Source of the DNA: WACF01 sp040880205
Lineage (GTDB): Bacteria; Pseudomonadota; Gammaproteobacteria; Pseudomonadales; Cellvibrionaceae
DNA length: 45,538 bases
Direction: 5' to 3'
Assembly (NCBI GenBank): GCA_040880205.1
Contig: JBBDIU010000023.1
Coordinates: forward strand, 1-45,538
Shown: positions 1 to 7,586 of the stretch, in pieces
Layout: every line of letters starts with the position of its first letter
How positions within the stretch are numbered: the first letter of the stretch is position 1
Translations under genes and position numbers: made by a program
Notes under the pieces: model-generated
Told to the model about the DNA's origin: nothing
The model's database searches: none
The model's input: the letters and a program-made list of their open reading frames with translations, nothing else

Positions 1-127
1 CGCCTTGATTGCCTTTCCTCCTATGAGAAAGGGCCTGTAAGCCAGAGGCGCATTGGTATTATTCAGAGGCTCCCTCGGTCCACGGCGCGGCCGAAAGTGA
101 GGGTCGCGGATGCAGCCTTTTTGGGAT

Positions 128-1219
128 TTACTCCCGGTCTCGGGTCTGCCATTGATAGCTGGTAAACCGAGCCCGTTCCAGCTCTTCGGGGCTGAAATAC
201 TGTTTAAATAATTGTTCGATCTGGCGCTCTTTCTCGGCCTCGTCCAAACTCGCCTGCATCACGTTCTGGCGCGCCTGCCAAAATCCATCAAATCGGCTTT
301 GCCACTCAGCCTCTTCACGGTCGGCCGCCGCCAGCTCTTGCGCCTCCACCGGGCCTAGAATTTCCTCGCGGGCGGCATAAATCTCGGCGTCTGAAGCGCC
401 ATTTTCGCGCAAGCGTTTCACTTGTTCCGCCGCTGCTTGTTCCGGTGTTAATTCTCCCAGGCCCAGAAGGCGATCATGTAACTCCTCCTGCAACGCCGCC
501 AGCTCCGCCTGTTTCTCCTCATCCGTTAGGTCAGCGTTCTGTTGAATCTCGACGGTGGCAAACATATGGCGCGCTTGGGCATTCTCCACCGCAAATAATT
601 GATCGGCAATGTCATCGCCGAGGTAGCGGCGTCGCAATTGCATCAGTTCTTCATAGCGGTCAATGGAGGGAGTTGGGTTTTCCATTTGCGACAACTGTTT
701 TTCCACTTGCCGATTATACTCCTCCTCTGCTAAACGAAATTGATAGTAGTTTTCCAGAACCCGGGCAGCTTCTTCTCCCGCCTTGCCGGGCAAGCCAATG
801 CGAATTAATTCCTGTAGCTCTGACATAGCCTCCGGACTCACATCGGGCCCCAAATCGTCAAAGGCTTTCTCAAGTGCGGACTTTGCCGCTTGATTCGGCA
901 CCACAAGGCCATTGTCGTCGAGCTGAATGTCTTGCAAAATATTGTAGATTACCACCACGTCGAAAGGCACCTCACTGGTTGGACGAGGCTCCACTTCCGC
1001 ATTGTCGCCATCGGCGGCGGGTTCTGGTGCTGGCTTGGTGCCGGTGAAATTCTCCCATTGCCATCGATTGGCGATGGCGTTGCTGTTTTTATTCTGAGTA
1101 TCCTCATTGGGAGTCGGTATCGGGACTAGCGTTTCGTCCACAGACAACACCCAATACGCCAATCCGCCGACCACGGCCACTGCCGCGAGACTGGAAATCA
1201 ATATAGATGTTCTTGACAT
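128..1219 (-). CDS. Lipase chaperone (foldase)-like protein
   Basis: The 363-residue product starts with a short cytoplasmic stretch and one hydrophobic anchor (about residues 5-25), then an acidic/proline spacer and a long, highly charged helical region. That is the layout of lipase-specific foldases (Lif/LipB), which are held in the inner membrane and fold secreted lipases in the periplasm. The stretch around residues 195-215 (RRRYLGDDIADQLF, then RHMFA) and the following helices (LTDEEKQAEL..LQEELHDRLLGLGELTP) match the second half of that family. The family signature RxxFDY(F/C)LSA is not recognisable; the equivalent position after LDDNG reads KSALEKAFDDLG. These chaperones normally sit beside their lipase gene, but no lipase is encoded on either visible side. 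It is either an orphan or a diverged foldase whose client lies elsewhere. The family call is fairly secure and the activity is not. Confidence 0.75.
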   Translation of the reverse strand: MSRTSILISSLAAVAVVGGLAYWVLSVDETLVPIPTPNEDTQNKNSNAIANRWQWENFTGTKPAPEPAADGDNAEVEPRPTSEVPFDVVVIYNILQDIQLDDNGLVVPNQAAKSALEKAFDDLGPDVSPEAMSELQELIRIGLPGKAGEEAARVLENYYQFRLAEEEYNRQVEKQLSQMENPTPSIDRYEELMQLRRRYLGDDIADQLFAVENAQARHMFATVEIQQNADLTDEEKQAELAALQEELHDRLLGLGELTPEQAAAEQVKRLRENGASDAEIYAAREEILGPVEAQELAAADREEAEWQSRFDGFWQARQNVMQASLDEAEKERQIEQLFKQYFSPEELERARFTSYQWQTRDRE

Positions 1220-1545
1220 GGAATTATCTCCATTCTCTTTGCTATTATGGTGCCGTTGGCTTAATAAACTTGAACGGTGTCAACCACCCGCCTCGAGAAC
1301 CCCCCTCCTCGAGAACCCAGTGGTCATAGGATATTTCGATTAATTGTGTATTATTCAGACGCTCCCAAGCATAACGTTGTTAACCTGTCGGGTCCAGTGC
1401 GAGATACTGAACACCCACATTTTCAACAACATGGCGCAAGGCTGGCTCCGCACTACTTACGAGTAAGCGACCATCCCGGAAATTGGGAATACCCGCATCG
1501 AAGCCCCCGCAATTTTGCCGAAACGCGGTTTTTAAGAGGACTACT
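1220..1545. other. Intergenic region between divergent genes
   Basis: This divergent spacer must carry promoters for the leftward foldase-like gene and the rightward dehydratase. A 12-nt direct repeat (CCTCGAGAACCC) occurs at 1291-1302 and 1307-1318. I could not assign a regulator site or a small gene; overlapping open frames here have no recognisable composition. Confidence 0.5.
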
Positions 1546-2508
1546 GTGCAACCCAACTTAAATGCAATTCAAGCGGCGGCTGATATCGTTTATGCCCACA
1601 TGCCACCGACTTCCCAATTTTGTTGGCCACTTCTCTGCCAGCGGTTAGGCGCGGAGGTGTGGGTCAAGCACGAGAACCACACGCCCATTGGCGCATTCAA
1701 AATCAGGGGCGGGCTGGTTTATTTCGATCACTACGCAGGAACGGCGGAGCTAAAGAATGGCGTTATCACCGCGACCCGGGGAAACCACGGCCAATCGCTC
1801 GGATTCGCCGCGCGGCATCATGGCATTCCAGCCACTGTTGTTGTGCCCTACGGAAACAGCGTGGAAAAGAATGCGTCGATGCGCGCCCTCGGGGTCGAAT
1901 TGATAGAGCATGGCGACGACTTTCAAGTATCACGCGAGTATGCCGCGTCGCTAGCGGAAGAGCGGGAGCTGCACATGGTGCCCGCTTTCCACCCGTTGCT
2001 GGTAACGGGAGTCGCGACTTACAGTTACGAGCTTTTGCGGGCAGTCAAGGACCTTGATGTGGTGTATGTGCCTATTGGCCTCGGCTCCGGCATTAGCGGA
2101 ATGGTGGCGGTCCGGGATGCGCTGGGACTCAAGACGGAAGTGGTTGGAGTTGTTTCGGCCCACGCGACCGCCTATGCCGATTCATTCAACGCCAGGACTC
2201 TCGTTGAGTCTCCGGTAACAACCAAGCTCGCCGACGGAATGGCCTGCCGTGTGCCCGACCCCGACGCGCTCGACATAATCTGGCGAGGCGTTGATCGCAT
2301 TGTTCAAGTAACGGATGGGGAGCTGGCCGGGGCGATGCGGATGTTATTCGAGTGTACCCACAACGTATGTGAAGGTGCCGGTGCGGCGGCCGTCGCTGCC
2401 GCGATACAAGAGAAGGCCCGAGTTGCGGGTCGTAGAATCGCCACCGTGATTTCCGGCGGCAATGTGGACCGTGACATTTTTGCTTCGGTTCTGTTAACCG
2501 GCCATTAA
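1546..2508 (+). CDS. Threonine/serine dehydratase-like PLP enzyme
   Basis: This fold-type II PLP-dependent lyase of the threonine dehydratase family most likely deaminates L-threonine, L-serine or a related hydroxyamino acid to a 2-oxo acid in the cytoplasm. The PLP lysine is K52 in GAFKIRGG, the substrate loop TATRGNHGQS follows, and a glycine-rich phosphate-binding loop GLGSGISG lies near residues 178-185. The C-terminal ISGGNVDRD is also typical. At 320 residues it lacks the C-terminal ACT-like regulatory domain of biosynthetic IlvA, so it resembles the short catabolic type or the EutB/hydroxyaspartate dehydratase branch. I chose the GTG at 1546 because AAGAGGA (1534-1540) sits five bases upstream; an upstream in-frame ATG at 1483 would add 21 residues of unconvincing sequence. 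It stands alone, so context does not settle the substrate. Confidence 0.85.
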   Translation: MQPNLNAIQAAADIVYAHMPPTSQFCWPLLCQRLGAEVWVKHENHTPIGAFKIRGGLVYFDHYAGTAELKNGVITATRGNHGQSLGFAARHHGIPATVVVPYGNSVEKNASMRALGVELIEHGDDFQVSREYAASLAEERELHMVPAFHPLLVTGVATYSYELLRAVKDLDVVYVPIGLGSGISGMVAVRDALGLKTEVVGVVSAHATAYADSFNARTLVESPVTTKLADGMACRVPDPDALDIIWRGVDRIVQVTDGELAGAMRMLFECTHNVCEGAGAAAVAAAIQEKARVAGRRIATVISGGNVDRDIFASVLLTGH

Positions 2509-2825
2509 GATGGCCGGGTTAATGTTTTGCTAACGCCTGTATCCGCTCGCTACAAACGGACTTTTAGTCGCCGACGATTTTCTCGAACCCCTTTCACAAA
2601 CTTGATAGTTGTTTCTATACTGCACTGCATTCGCTGATTTGGCTTTACATGCGCTAGCCATGATTTTTATTGACATCAGCCAGCCAGCGTTGGGTAGGGC
2701 AGGGAGAGGCGTACACAGCAAAAAGGGCTTGGCTATGGAAGGTGTGATAAGTTAAATTATTATTTTATTAATGTCTCCTTTGCTTTTTCTTTGCGTTTTT
2801 TCTGGACCAGCCTTGGGAGGTTGAT
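2509..2825. other. Intergenic region, no gene seen
   Basis: This spacer lies between two rightward genes. It is AT-rich near 2750-2775 and ends in a strong ribosome binding site (GGGAGG, about 2815-2820) for the OsmC gene. I see no convincing small gene or terminator. The promoter for the OsmC gene is expected here. Confidence 0.5.
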
Positions 2826-3374
2826 ATGAAATCGGAAGAATTGAGCGCGCTTCAGGCTCCGCTGAAGCAAAAGTACCAACAGGATCCAGAAGAAGCATTG
2901 ATCACTCTCCGTGCAGAAGGGAATCTTGGTGAAGGTATTGCCTGCAAGGTTGATACCGGTCGTGCGCTGATCGAGGCAGGGTTGCATCCCGCAACAGGCG
3001 GTGATGGCTCTCAAGCTTGCTCAGGCGATATGCTTCTCGAAGCGCTCGCAGCGTGCGCAGGAGTGACACTGCGAGCCGTAGCAACGGCCTTCGGAGTTGA
3101 TCTTCGAAACGGAAAGATTGTAGCTGAGGGTGATCTTGATTTTCGTGGAACCCTCGGCGTGAGCAAGGACATTCCTGTCGGGTTCAAGGAAATTCGGTTG
3201 AAATTCGAGACGGAATCGGATGCGGATGAAGCCACAATGAAAAAGTTAATTTCTGTCGCTGAGCGCTATTGTGTCGTTCTTCAGACGATACGAGCCGCCC
3301 CGCCTGTGGTTGTATCCCTGAATGAGAGGGCCGAACAAGGCCATGCAGGCGACGCTCGGAACTCGGGCGCCTGA
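2826..3374 (+). CDS. OsmC/Ohr family protein
   Basis: This 182-residue protein belongs to the OsmC/Ohr superfamily, whose members reduce organic or fatty-acid hydroperoxides with a pair of cysteines. Both are visible: C77 in LAACAGVTLRAVA and C149 in AERYCVVLQTI, the usual spacing for the family. An N-terminal extension of about 30 residues precedes the core and a short polar tail (ERAEQGHAGDARNSGA) follows it, so it belongs to the broader YhfA-like OsmC group rather than strict Ohr. The ATG at 2826 has GGGAGG upstream. It is a single-gene unit facing the leftward VOC gene. A stress role is inferred from the family. Confidence 0.88.
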   Translation: MKSEELSALQAPLKQKYQQDPEEALITLRAEGNLGEGIACKVDTGRALIEAGLHPATGGDGSQACSGDMLLEALAACAGVTLRAVATAFGVDLRNGKIVAEGDLDFRGTLGVSKDIPVGFKEIRLKFETESDADEATMKKLISVAERYCVVLQTIRAAPPVVVSLNERAEQGHAGDARNSGA

Positions 3375-3457
3375 AGGCGCACGTTTGGTGAATCCATAAC
3401 AGCGTTCGGCGGCGCAGTTAATCAAGCCACCGGCGAACGAACATACCGAAGCCCGGC

Positions 3458-3919
3458 TTAAAGTGAATAATCGTTGCGTTCTTCGGGCTTGTCACTCAGA
3501 TACTGCACAAATTCATACTCAATGCCGTTACCGTCCAGGTAGTAAACCCGGCGCCGGTGCGGGTGGGTATCCAGGTTAGCGACGTCGTCGGGCTGAAAGC
3601 CGGCGGCCGCCATGCGTGCCATCAGTGTATTCACATCGTCAACGACGAATCCCAAGTGCATTAGGCGATAGGGTTGTTGGTATCGATAGGGTTCGATGGT
3701 TTCTTGCTTTTCGGTGCCGGGCTTGTCCCCTTGCAAGAGGGCGACATAATGATCGTCGTTGCCGATGTGAGCCCAATAGCCATAGTGCTCGCCGTAACCA
3801 CTCCCGCGTACCCGGTAATCGGGAAACGCGGCGCACAACAGGGCTTGGACTTTGGCGATAGAGGGAACACGGAGATTGACGTGTTCCAATTGAGACGAGC
3901 TTTGCGCGGGCGTGGCCAT
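3458..3919 (-). CDS. VOC (glyoxalase-fold) family protein
   Basis: This 153-residue protein has the two beta-alpha-beta-beta-beta modules of the vicinal oxygen chelate superfamily. Candidate metal ligands are H13 (LEHVNL), H88 (LMHLGFVV) and E134/E136 in GIEYEF. Members include glyoxalases, dioxygenases, isomerases and resistance proteins, and the sequence alone does not give the substrate. The start ATG at 3919 has GGAGG four bases upstream. The gene diverges from the Cys-rich HTH regulator at 4054 across a 134-nt spacer holding a perfect inverted repeat, which suggests that it is the regulator's target. Confidence 0.85.
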   Translation of the reverse strand: MATPAQSSSQLEHVNLRVPSIAKVQALLCAAFPDYRVRGSGYGEHYGYWAHIGNDDHYVALLQGDKPGTEKQETIEPYRYQQPYRLMHLGFVVDDVNTLMARMAAAGFQPDDVANLDTHPHRRRVYYLDGNGIEYEFVQYLSDKPEERNDYSL

Positions 3920-3981
3920 GGGGCCTCCTTCTTGTCGGTTTATTTAGGAAAGCTAACGCTTTACTATATAGCGGACCTCAA

Positions 3982-4009
3982 AATAAGTAAAGCCCCGACT
4001 TTACTTATT
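3982..4009. promoter_or_regulatory. Perfect 11-bp inverted repeat, candidate operator
   Basis: AATAAGTAAAG (3982-3992) is repeated in perfect inverted form as CTTTACTTATT (3999-4009), separated by six bases. It lies in the divergent spacer, centred about 58 bases before the HTH gene and about 76 before the VOC gene. A further CTTTACT half-site lies at about 3958-3965. This is what an autoregulatory operator of a dimeric winged-helix protein would look like. There is no T-run, so it is not a simple terminator. Confidence 0.6.
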
Positions 4010-4053
4010 CTCGGAATCAGGCAGAATGGCGCTCAAACGGCGAACGGCAAGCT

Positions 4054-4716
4054 ATGACGGAACTTTCGGACAGTCAGGAAAAGATTCTCCTGCACCTCAA
4101 ACAGCGCGGACCGCAAACGGCAAAAACCCTGGCGGGCAAACTGGCCATGACCACCATGGGCGCCCGCCAGCACCTGGCGGCCTTGCGCGATAGGGGCCTG
4201 GTGGAAGAGGCCGGGGAAACCAAACAGGGCCGGGGCCGGCCGGTGCGGCCCTGGCGTTTAACCGGGCCGGCGCACAGCCGTTTCCCCGACGCTCATTCGC
4301 AAATGACCGTGGATTTAATTGCTTCGGTACGGGACGTATTTGGCGAACAAGGGGTGGACCAACTCATCGATCGGCGCACCCAAGTCACCACCGCCCAATA
4401 CCGTGAAGCCGTGAGCAAACACGCAAGTTTGGCCAAAAAAGTGCAGGCCCTGGCGCGGCTGCGCAGCGAGGAGGGATACATGGCCGAGGCAATCAAGGAA
4501 GATAGTCGTACCTGGTTGCTGGTGGAAAACCACTGCCCGATTTGCACCGCCGCCAGTACGTGCCAGGGTTTTTGCCGTTCGGAGCTGGAAACCTTTCAAG
4601 CCTTGTTTAACGATATTGCCACGGTGGAGCGAATCGAACATATTCTGCAGGGTGCGAGGCGTTGTGCCTATATAATCAGAAGTGAATTGCCGGGCTCCAC
4701 TCGTCAGAACAAGTAA
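4054..4716 (+). CDS. Winged-helix regulator with C-terminal Cys cluster
   Basis: This 220-residue protein has an N-terminal winged helix (about residues 5-65: QEKILLHLKQRGPQTAKTLA..LAMTTMGARQHLAALRDRGLVEE, then a GRGRP wing) and a C-terminal sensor part with five cysteines: C161, C164, C170, C174 and C204. The layout matches COG2345 proteins, a group that includes the Fe-S regulator SufR, in which C-terminal cysteines hold an iron-sulfur cluster. A cluster or metal ligand is therefore likely here, although the spacing (CPIC..C..C, then C204) is not the classical SufR pattern. Its divergent VOC neighbour and the palindrome at 3982-4009 point to local autoregulation. No suf genes are near, so Suf control is not supported. 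Confidence 0.82.
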   Translation: MTELSDSQEKILLHLKQRGPQTAKTLAGKLAMTTMGARQHLAALRDRGLVEEAGETKQGRGRPVRPWRLTGPAHSRFPDAHSQMTVDLIASVRDVFGEQGVDQLIDRRTQVTTAQYREAVSKHASLAKKVQALARLRSEEGYMAEAIKEDSRTWLLVENHCPICTAASTCQGFCRSELETFQALFNDIATVERIEHILQGARRCAYIIRSELPGSTRQNK

Positions 4717-4890
4717 TCCTTTGACAACAACATTGAACAGGCGGGTACAATTCCGTTTTCTACAATAATCTCCGGTATACAGGACATGTATGAACGCCTC
4801 CGGTGCACACCGTTTGCATATTTTCTCAACTGGAATTCAGCACTGTATGCTCGCTTCCAGCATCCCACCTCTCAATAGGGCACGCACATC

Positions 4891-5100
4891 CTATTCAGCA
4901 TCATGCAATGAAAATATATCTTCCACCGGCACATTAAAATAACGGGCGATTTTTAGGGCAATCACCGTCGATGGGATGAAGCGGCCGACTTCAATGGTGC
5001 TGATGGTTTTACGGGAAACGCCTATCGCCTCGGCGAGGTCGGCCTGGCTCATTCGGTGTTCGGCGCGAAATACACGAATGCGATTATGTAGTTCGTACAT
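4891..5100 (-). CDS. Small XRE-family HTH regulator
   Basis: This 69-residue protein consists almost entirely of a Cro/C1-type helix-turn-helix (MSQADLAEAIGVSRKTIS followed by TIEVGRFIPS and ALKIARYFNVPVEDIF). I chose the ATG at 5100 because GAGGA lies just upstream and the protein then starts at the usual MYELHNRIR. The longer in-frame start at 5157 would overlap the upstream gene. It follows the membrane protein gene with only two bases between stop and start, so the two are co-transcribed and probably translationally coupled. XRE mini-regulators of this kind usually repress their own operon. Confidence 0.88.
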   Translation of the reverse strand: MYELHNRIRVFRAEHRMSQADLAEAIGVSRKTISTIEVGRFIPSTVIALKIARYFNVPVEDIFSLHDAE

Positions 5101-5102
5101 TA

Positions 5103-5600
5103 TCAGTCCTCTTCCATACTCGCGCCACTTCGGTACATAAAAAAATAAGTCGCGCAAAACACCAACAACATCAATGCAACAACAAAATGCAAATAGAAAT
5201 CAAGTGGTAGAGTCGCCTCGCCGGTAACCGCACCCAAGAACGTTCCTAACGGTTTTGAAAACGCCGCCATGAACATCAATAATAGCCAGGTGAAAAACCA
5301 TGAAATAATTATCGCCTTACCAAAAACCAAGTGAATAAATTCCCCGCCTTTAAACGCGTGGTGTTCAGCGCAGCGAAGCTGCCTGGCTTTCCAGACGAAC
5401 GACCCGAGTAACAAGCCCGCCGCCAGAATGCCCGCTATTCCAGTCCATTCCAGCGCTTGATCGTTCACACTACCTTCGGAAGCGAAAAACTGGAGTGCTT
5501 TGGCAGAACTGGTAACGGCAAAGCCAAAGAAAGCCGAGACGTAGAGTTTGTTGAGCAATTCCCCAACTTCCGGGCCAGAGGCCCCATTTGATCGCGTCAT
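5103..5600 (-). CDS. Four-helix membrane protein of unknown function
   Basis: This 165-residue protein has four predicted membrane segments (about residues 20-40, 53-70, 92-115 and 133-155) and a charged tail ending GASMEED. I do not recognise a family. It precedes an XRE mini-regulator in the same operon, an arrangement seen in many bacteria where a small membrane protein is paired with a Cro-like repressor, but the role of such pairs is mostly unknown. The start ATG at 5600 has GGAGGACTGATT directly upstream, nearly identical to the translation start of the following gene (GAGGACTGATA). Confidence 0.75.
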   Translation of the reverse strand: MTRSNGASGPEVGELLNKLYVSAFFGFAVTSSAKALQFFASEGSVNDQALEWTGIAGILAAGLLLGSFVWKARQLRCAEHHAFKGGEFIHLVFGKAIIISWFFTWLLLMFMAAFSKPLGTFLGAVTGEATLPLDFYLHFVVALMLLVFCATYFFMYRSGASMEED

Positions 5601-5715
5601 AATCAGTCCTCCAGGACAACGTAATGTCTAGTGTCGATACCTATATTTATCGTACTGATACCGTGAGGTGTCATAATGGACGTTTGGGGGCCAAGTGTCA
5701 AGGGGTAAGGTTTCA

Positions 5716-5943
5716 ATGCAAGCAAAGCGCTACGCCGAGAGCTTTAGTCTGATACAAGAGAACGAATCCCCCGTTTTTAGGACGGTTTCTCCTCCCCAGG
5801 GGTATCAGCTAAAGCGCCGATTGCGCTATGTATCCGACTTGGCCCCGGGTGTTTCCGGGCAGGGCTTTAAGACCGAAAGGCTTTCCGATCGCCAAGCGCT
5901 ATCACTGTTCTACAATAATAAAGCTGGCGAAGCCCTTAGGTAA
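5716..5943 (+). CDS. Possible small hypothetical protein
   Basis: This is an open frame of 75 codons from the ATG at 5716, preceded by AGGGGTAAGG, which could serve as a ribosome binding site. A GTG at 5695 would give 82 residues. The product is basic (KRRLRYVSDL, KTERLSDRQ), with no membrane segment and no family I recognise. It could equally be a chance open frame in the spacer between two leftward units. Confidence 0.28.
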   Translation: MQAKRYAESFSLIQENESPVFRTVSPPQGYQLKRRLRYVSDLAPGVSGQGFKTERLSDRQALSLFYNNKAGEALR

Positions 5944-6080
5944 GGGTCTTTACTGATGACCATCAGAACACTAATAATTCCGAACATTGCCGCCGTCCTG
6001 TCTTAGTAAGTACACATGCACGCGGAAAAACGCTGAACTTGAAGCAGAATGTATGCCGGTTGACTAGAGATTAGCGACTC
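5944..6080. other. Spacer downstream of imuB with a heptamer repeat
   Basis: No gene is seen here. Next to the imuB stop lies 6062-6079, which reads GACTAGA, GATTAGC, GACT. It belongs to the same heptamer family found at 8439-8459 and at 31534-31691. No U-tract terminator is visible for imuB. Confidence 0.5.
6062..6079. repeat. Heptamer repeat, 2.5 units (GACTAGA/GATTAGC type)
   Basis: The units are GACTAGA (6062-6068), GATTAGC (6069-6075) and GACT (6076-6079), one base from the imuB stop codon. They are the reverse complement of the AGTCTCT/AGTCGCT repeats upstream of imuA and murJ. Confidence 0.6.
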
Positions 6081-7586
6081 TCATCCATAAAACCCTTGCA
6101 AAAACCACCTTTTCTCATTTAATTCCTTGAACACCCAACAGTAGCTGCCGTTCTGGTGGCGGGCGATAAAATAATCGCGGCGGCAACGCTGTTGCCACCA
6201 GTAGCTGTCGATTCGTTGCGGTCCGTAGACTAAACGCAAGGGGCCGGACGTTTGATTGGGCGGACTAATAGGAATCGGTTTTTGGGTTAACCATAAAGGC
6301 AAATGGCGCTGATTGTTACTGGCCGCCGTTTCGGGGTTGAAAGCAATATCGTCGATACCTTGATGCGTGAGTTCGCTCACCCGCTGCTGGTATTCCGGCA
6401 GGTGCTCGTCGCCGAGGGCGATGGTTTTCAGTTGCTGATCGCCCAGGCGGGTTACCAGTTTGTCCAACAATTGCCGGTAGTCGCGCAGTTGATTGCGGGG
6501 GTGGGAGAGTTCCGGGAACAGTTCGCCGCTGCTGGCCGCTGCCTGGGTAAATGTCTCGCAACTGAGTGCCAGGGATTCCAGTGGCGCTTTGAGTGCATAG
6601 TGTTCGAGTTTGATTTTACTGAGGCTTAACAGGCTGGCCAGGTTGTTGTTGGCCGGGGACGTGTGGATGATCAGTTTGTCGCAGGGCTGCCTGAAATAGT
6701 AAAACCGCCATTCCAGTTGTTGGGTGTATAGCTGTTGTTGGTTGAGAAAGCGCAGCAGCTCGGAAAGCAATTGTTCCAGTGGGGCAGCCAGCTCGTCCAG
6801 TTTGCGCAGGCCGTTGGCGAAGTCCTGTTGTGTGCTGAACGTTTGTGCCGGTTTAAAATCGCTGTTAACCGCCGGCTTGTCGCCAACGATGGCTGTTAAC
6901 AGCTCGAGCAATTCCCGGCCAAAACGTTTGCCCAATTCATTTCGAGGCAGTGCCAGCAAATCCCCCAGGTTGCGGAAACCCATGTTAAATAACTGCTGCT
7001 GTTTTTTATTGTCCACATCCAGATAATGCAGCGGTAAGGTTTGTAGTTGGGGCAACCAGTGGTGTGGGTCGGGCGCCCTGAATTCGTTTGGCAGGGCAAG
7101 CAACAAATAAGTCTCGTTTTGGCCGGCGCGGTGACGGCTGAACATCCAGGCGGCTTCCTGGGTGTGAGCCAGCCCCTTGCAGTGATGGTAACCCTGATAG
7201 TGGAGCCCCTGATCAATTTGTTTCAGTAGACGGGTCAGGCCTTTAAACAGCGTCAGGCTGCCGCCAATATCCAGCAGTACCGAAAAACCTTTATAGGCCA
7301 TGACTGTTGGCGTGAATTGATAACACCAGTCAGTTAATTTCTCCACAGCTTGTGCTTCCTTGTCCGGTTTGCGTTCGACAATGCGAATGTCCGGTTGCAA
7401 GGCATGGGCGGTGGCGAGGCGCATGTCGGGGTAAATGCCGACCGCTCTGGCGGCTTTGTTGGCAAAGGCAATTCTTTGTTTTTCCGCAATCGCCAATGGA
7501 GCATCGTTGCTTGTTTGCAATTGATCGAGCGGCAAGTCGGGGAAATACAGACAAAGCCACAAAGGTTGCACATGGAAGTTGGCCAT
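6081..7586 (-). CDS. imuB: ImuB, Y-family polymerase-like SOS mutagenesis protein
   Basis: ImuB is the non-catalytic Y-family DNA polymerase homologue that bridges ImuA, the beta clamp and the error-prone polymerase DnaE2 (ImuC) during SOS mutagenesis. The 501-residue product starts WLCLYFPDLPLDQL, where catalytic Y-family enzymes have their first metal-binding Asp. It keeps the family fold (GFSVLLDIGGSLTLF near residue 105). It ends with the typical ImuB tail: LPLWL (probable clamp-binding motif) followed by GPLRLVYGPQRIDSYWW and RRDYFIARHQNGSYCWVF. I chose the ATG at 7586, which overlaps the imuA stop (TGATG), so the two are coupled; a GTG at 7589 is the alternative. dnaE2 does not follow, and the next leftward gene is the membrane protein operon. 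Confidence 0.92.
   Translation of the reverse strand: MANFHVQPLWLCLYFPDLPLDQLQTSNDAPLAIAEKQRIAFANKAARAVGIYPDMRLATAHALQPDIRIVERKPDKEAQAVEKLTDWCYQFTPTVMAYKGFSVLLDIGGSLTLFKGLTRLLKQIDQGLHYQGYHHCKGLAHTQEAAWMFSRHRAGQNETYLLLALPNEFRAPDPHHWLPQLQTLPLHYLDVDNKKQQQLFNMGFRNLGDLLALPRNELGKRFGRELLELLTAIVGDKPAVNSDFKPAQTFSTQQDFANGLRKLDELAAPLEQLLSELLRFLNQQQLYTQQLEWRFYYFRQPCDKLIIHTSPANNNLASLLSLSKIKLEHYALKAPLESLALSCETFTQAAASSGELFPELSHPRNQLRDYRQLLDKLVTRLGDQQLKTIALGDEHLPEYQQRVSELTHQGIDDIAFNPETAASNNQRHLPLWLTQKPIPISPPNQTSGPLRLVYGPQRIDSYWWQQRCRRDYFIARHQNGSYCWVFKELNEKRWFLQGFYG

Noticed and set aside
1107..1561. Rightward open frames in the foldase/dehydratase spacer
   Set aside because: They overlap each other and the foldase start, with no ribosome binding site or recognisable protein.
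2606..2620. OxyR-like site ATAG-N-CTAT upstream of the OsmC gene
   Set aside because: Spacing between half-sites is six instead of seven bases and no second pair follows.
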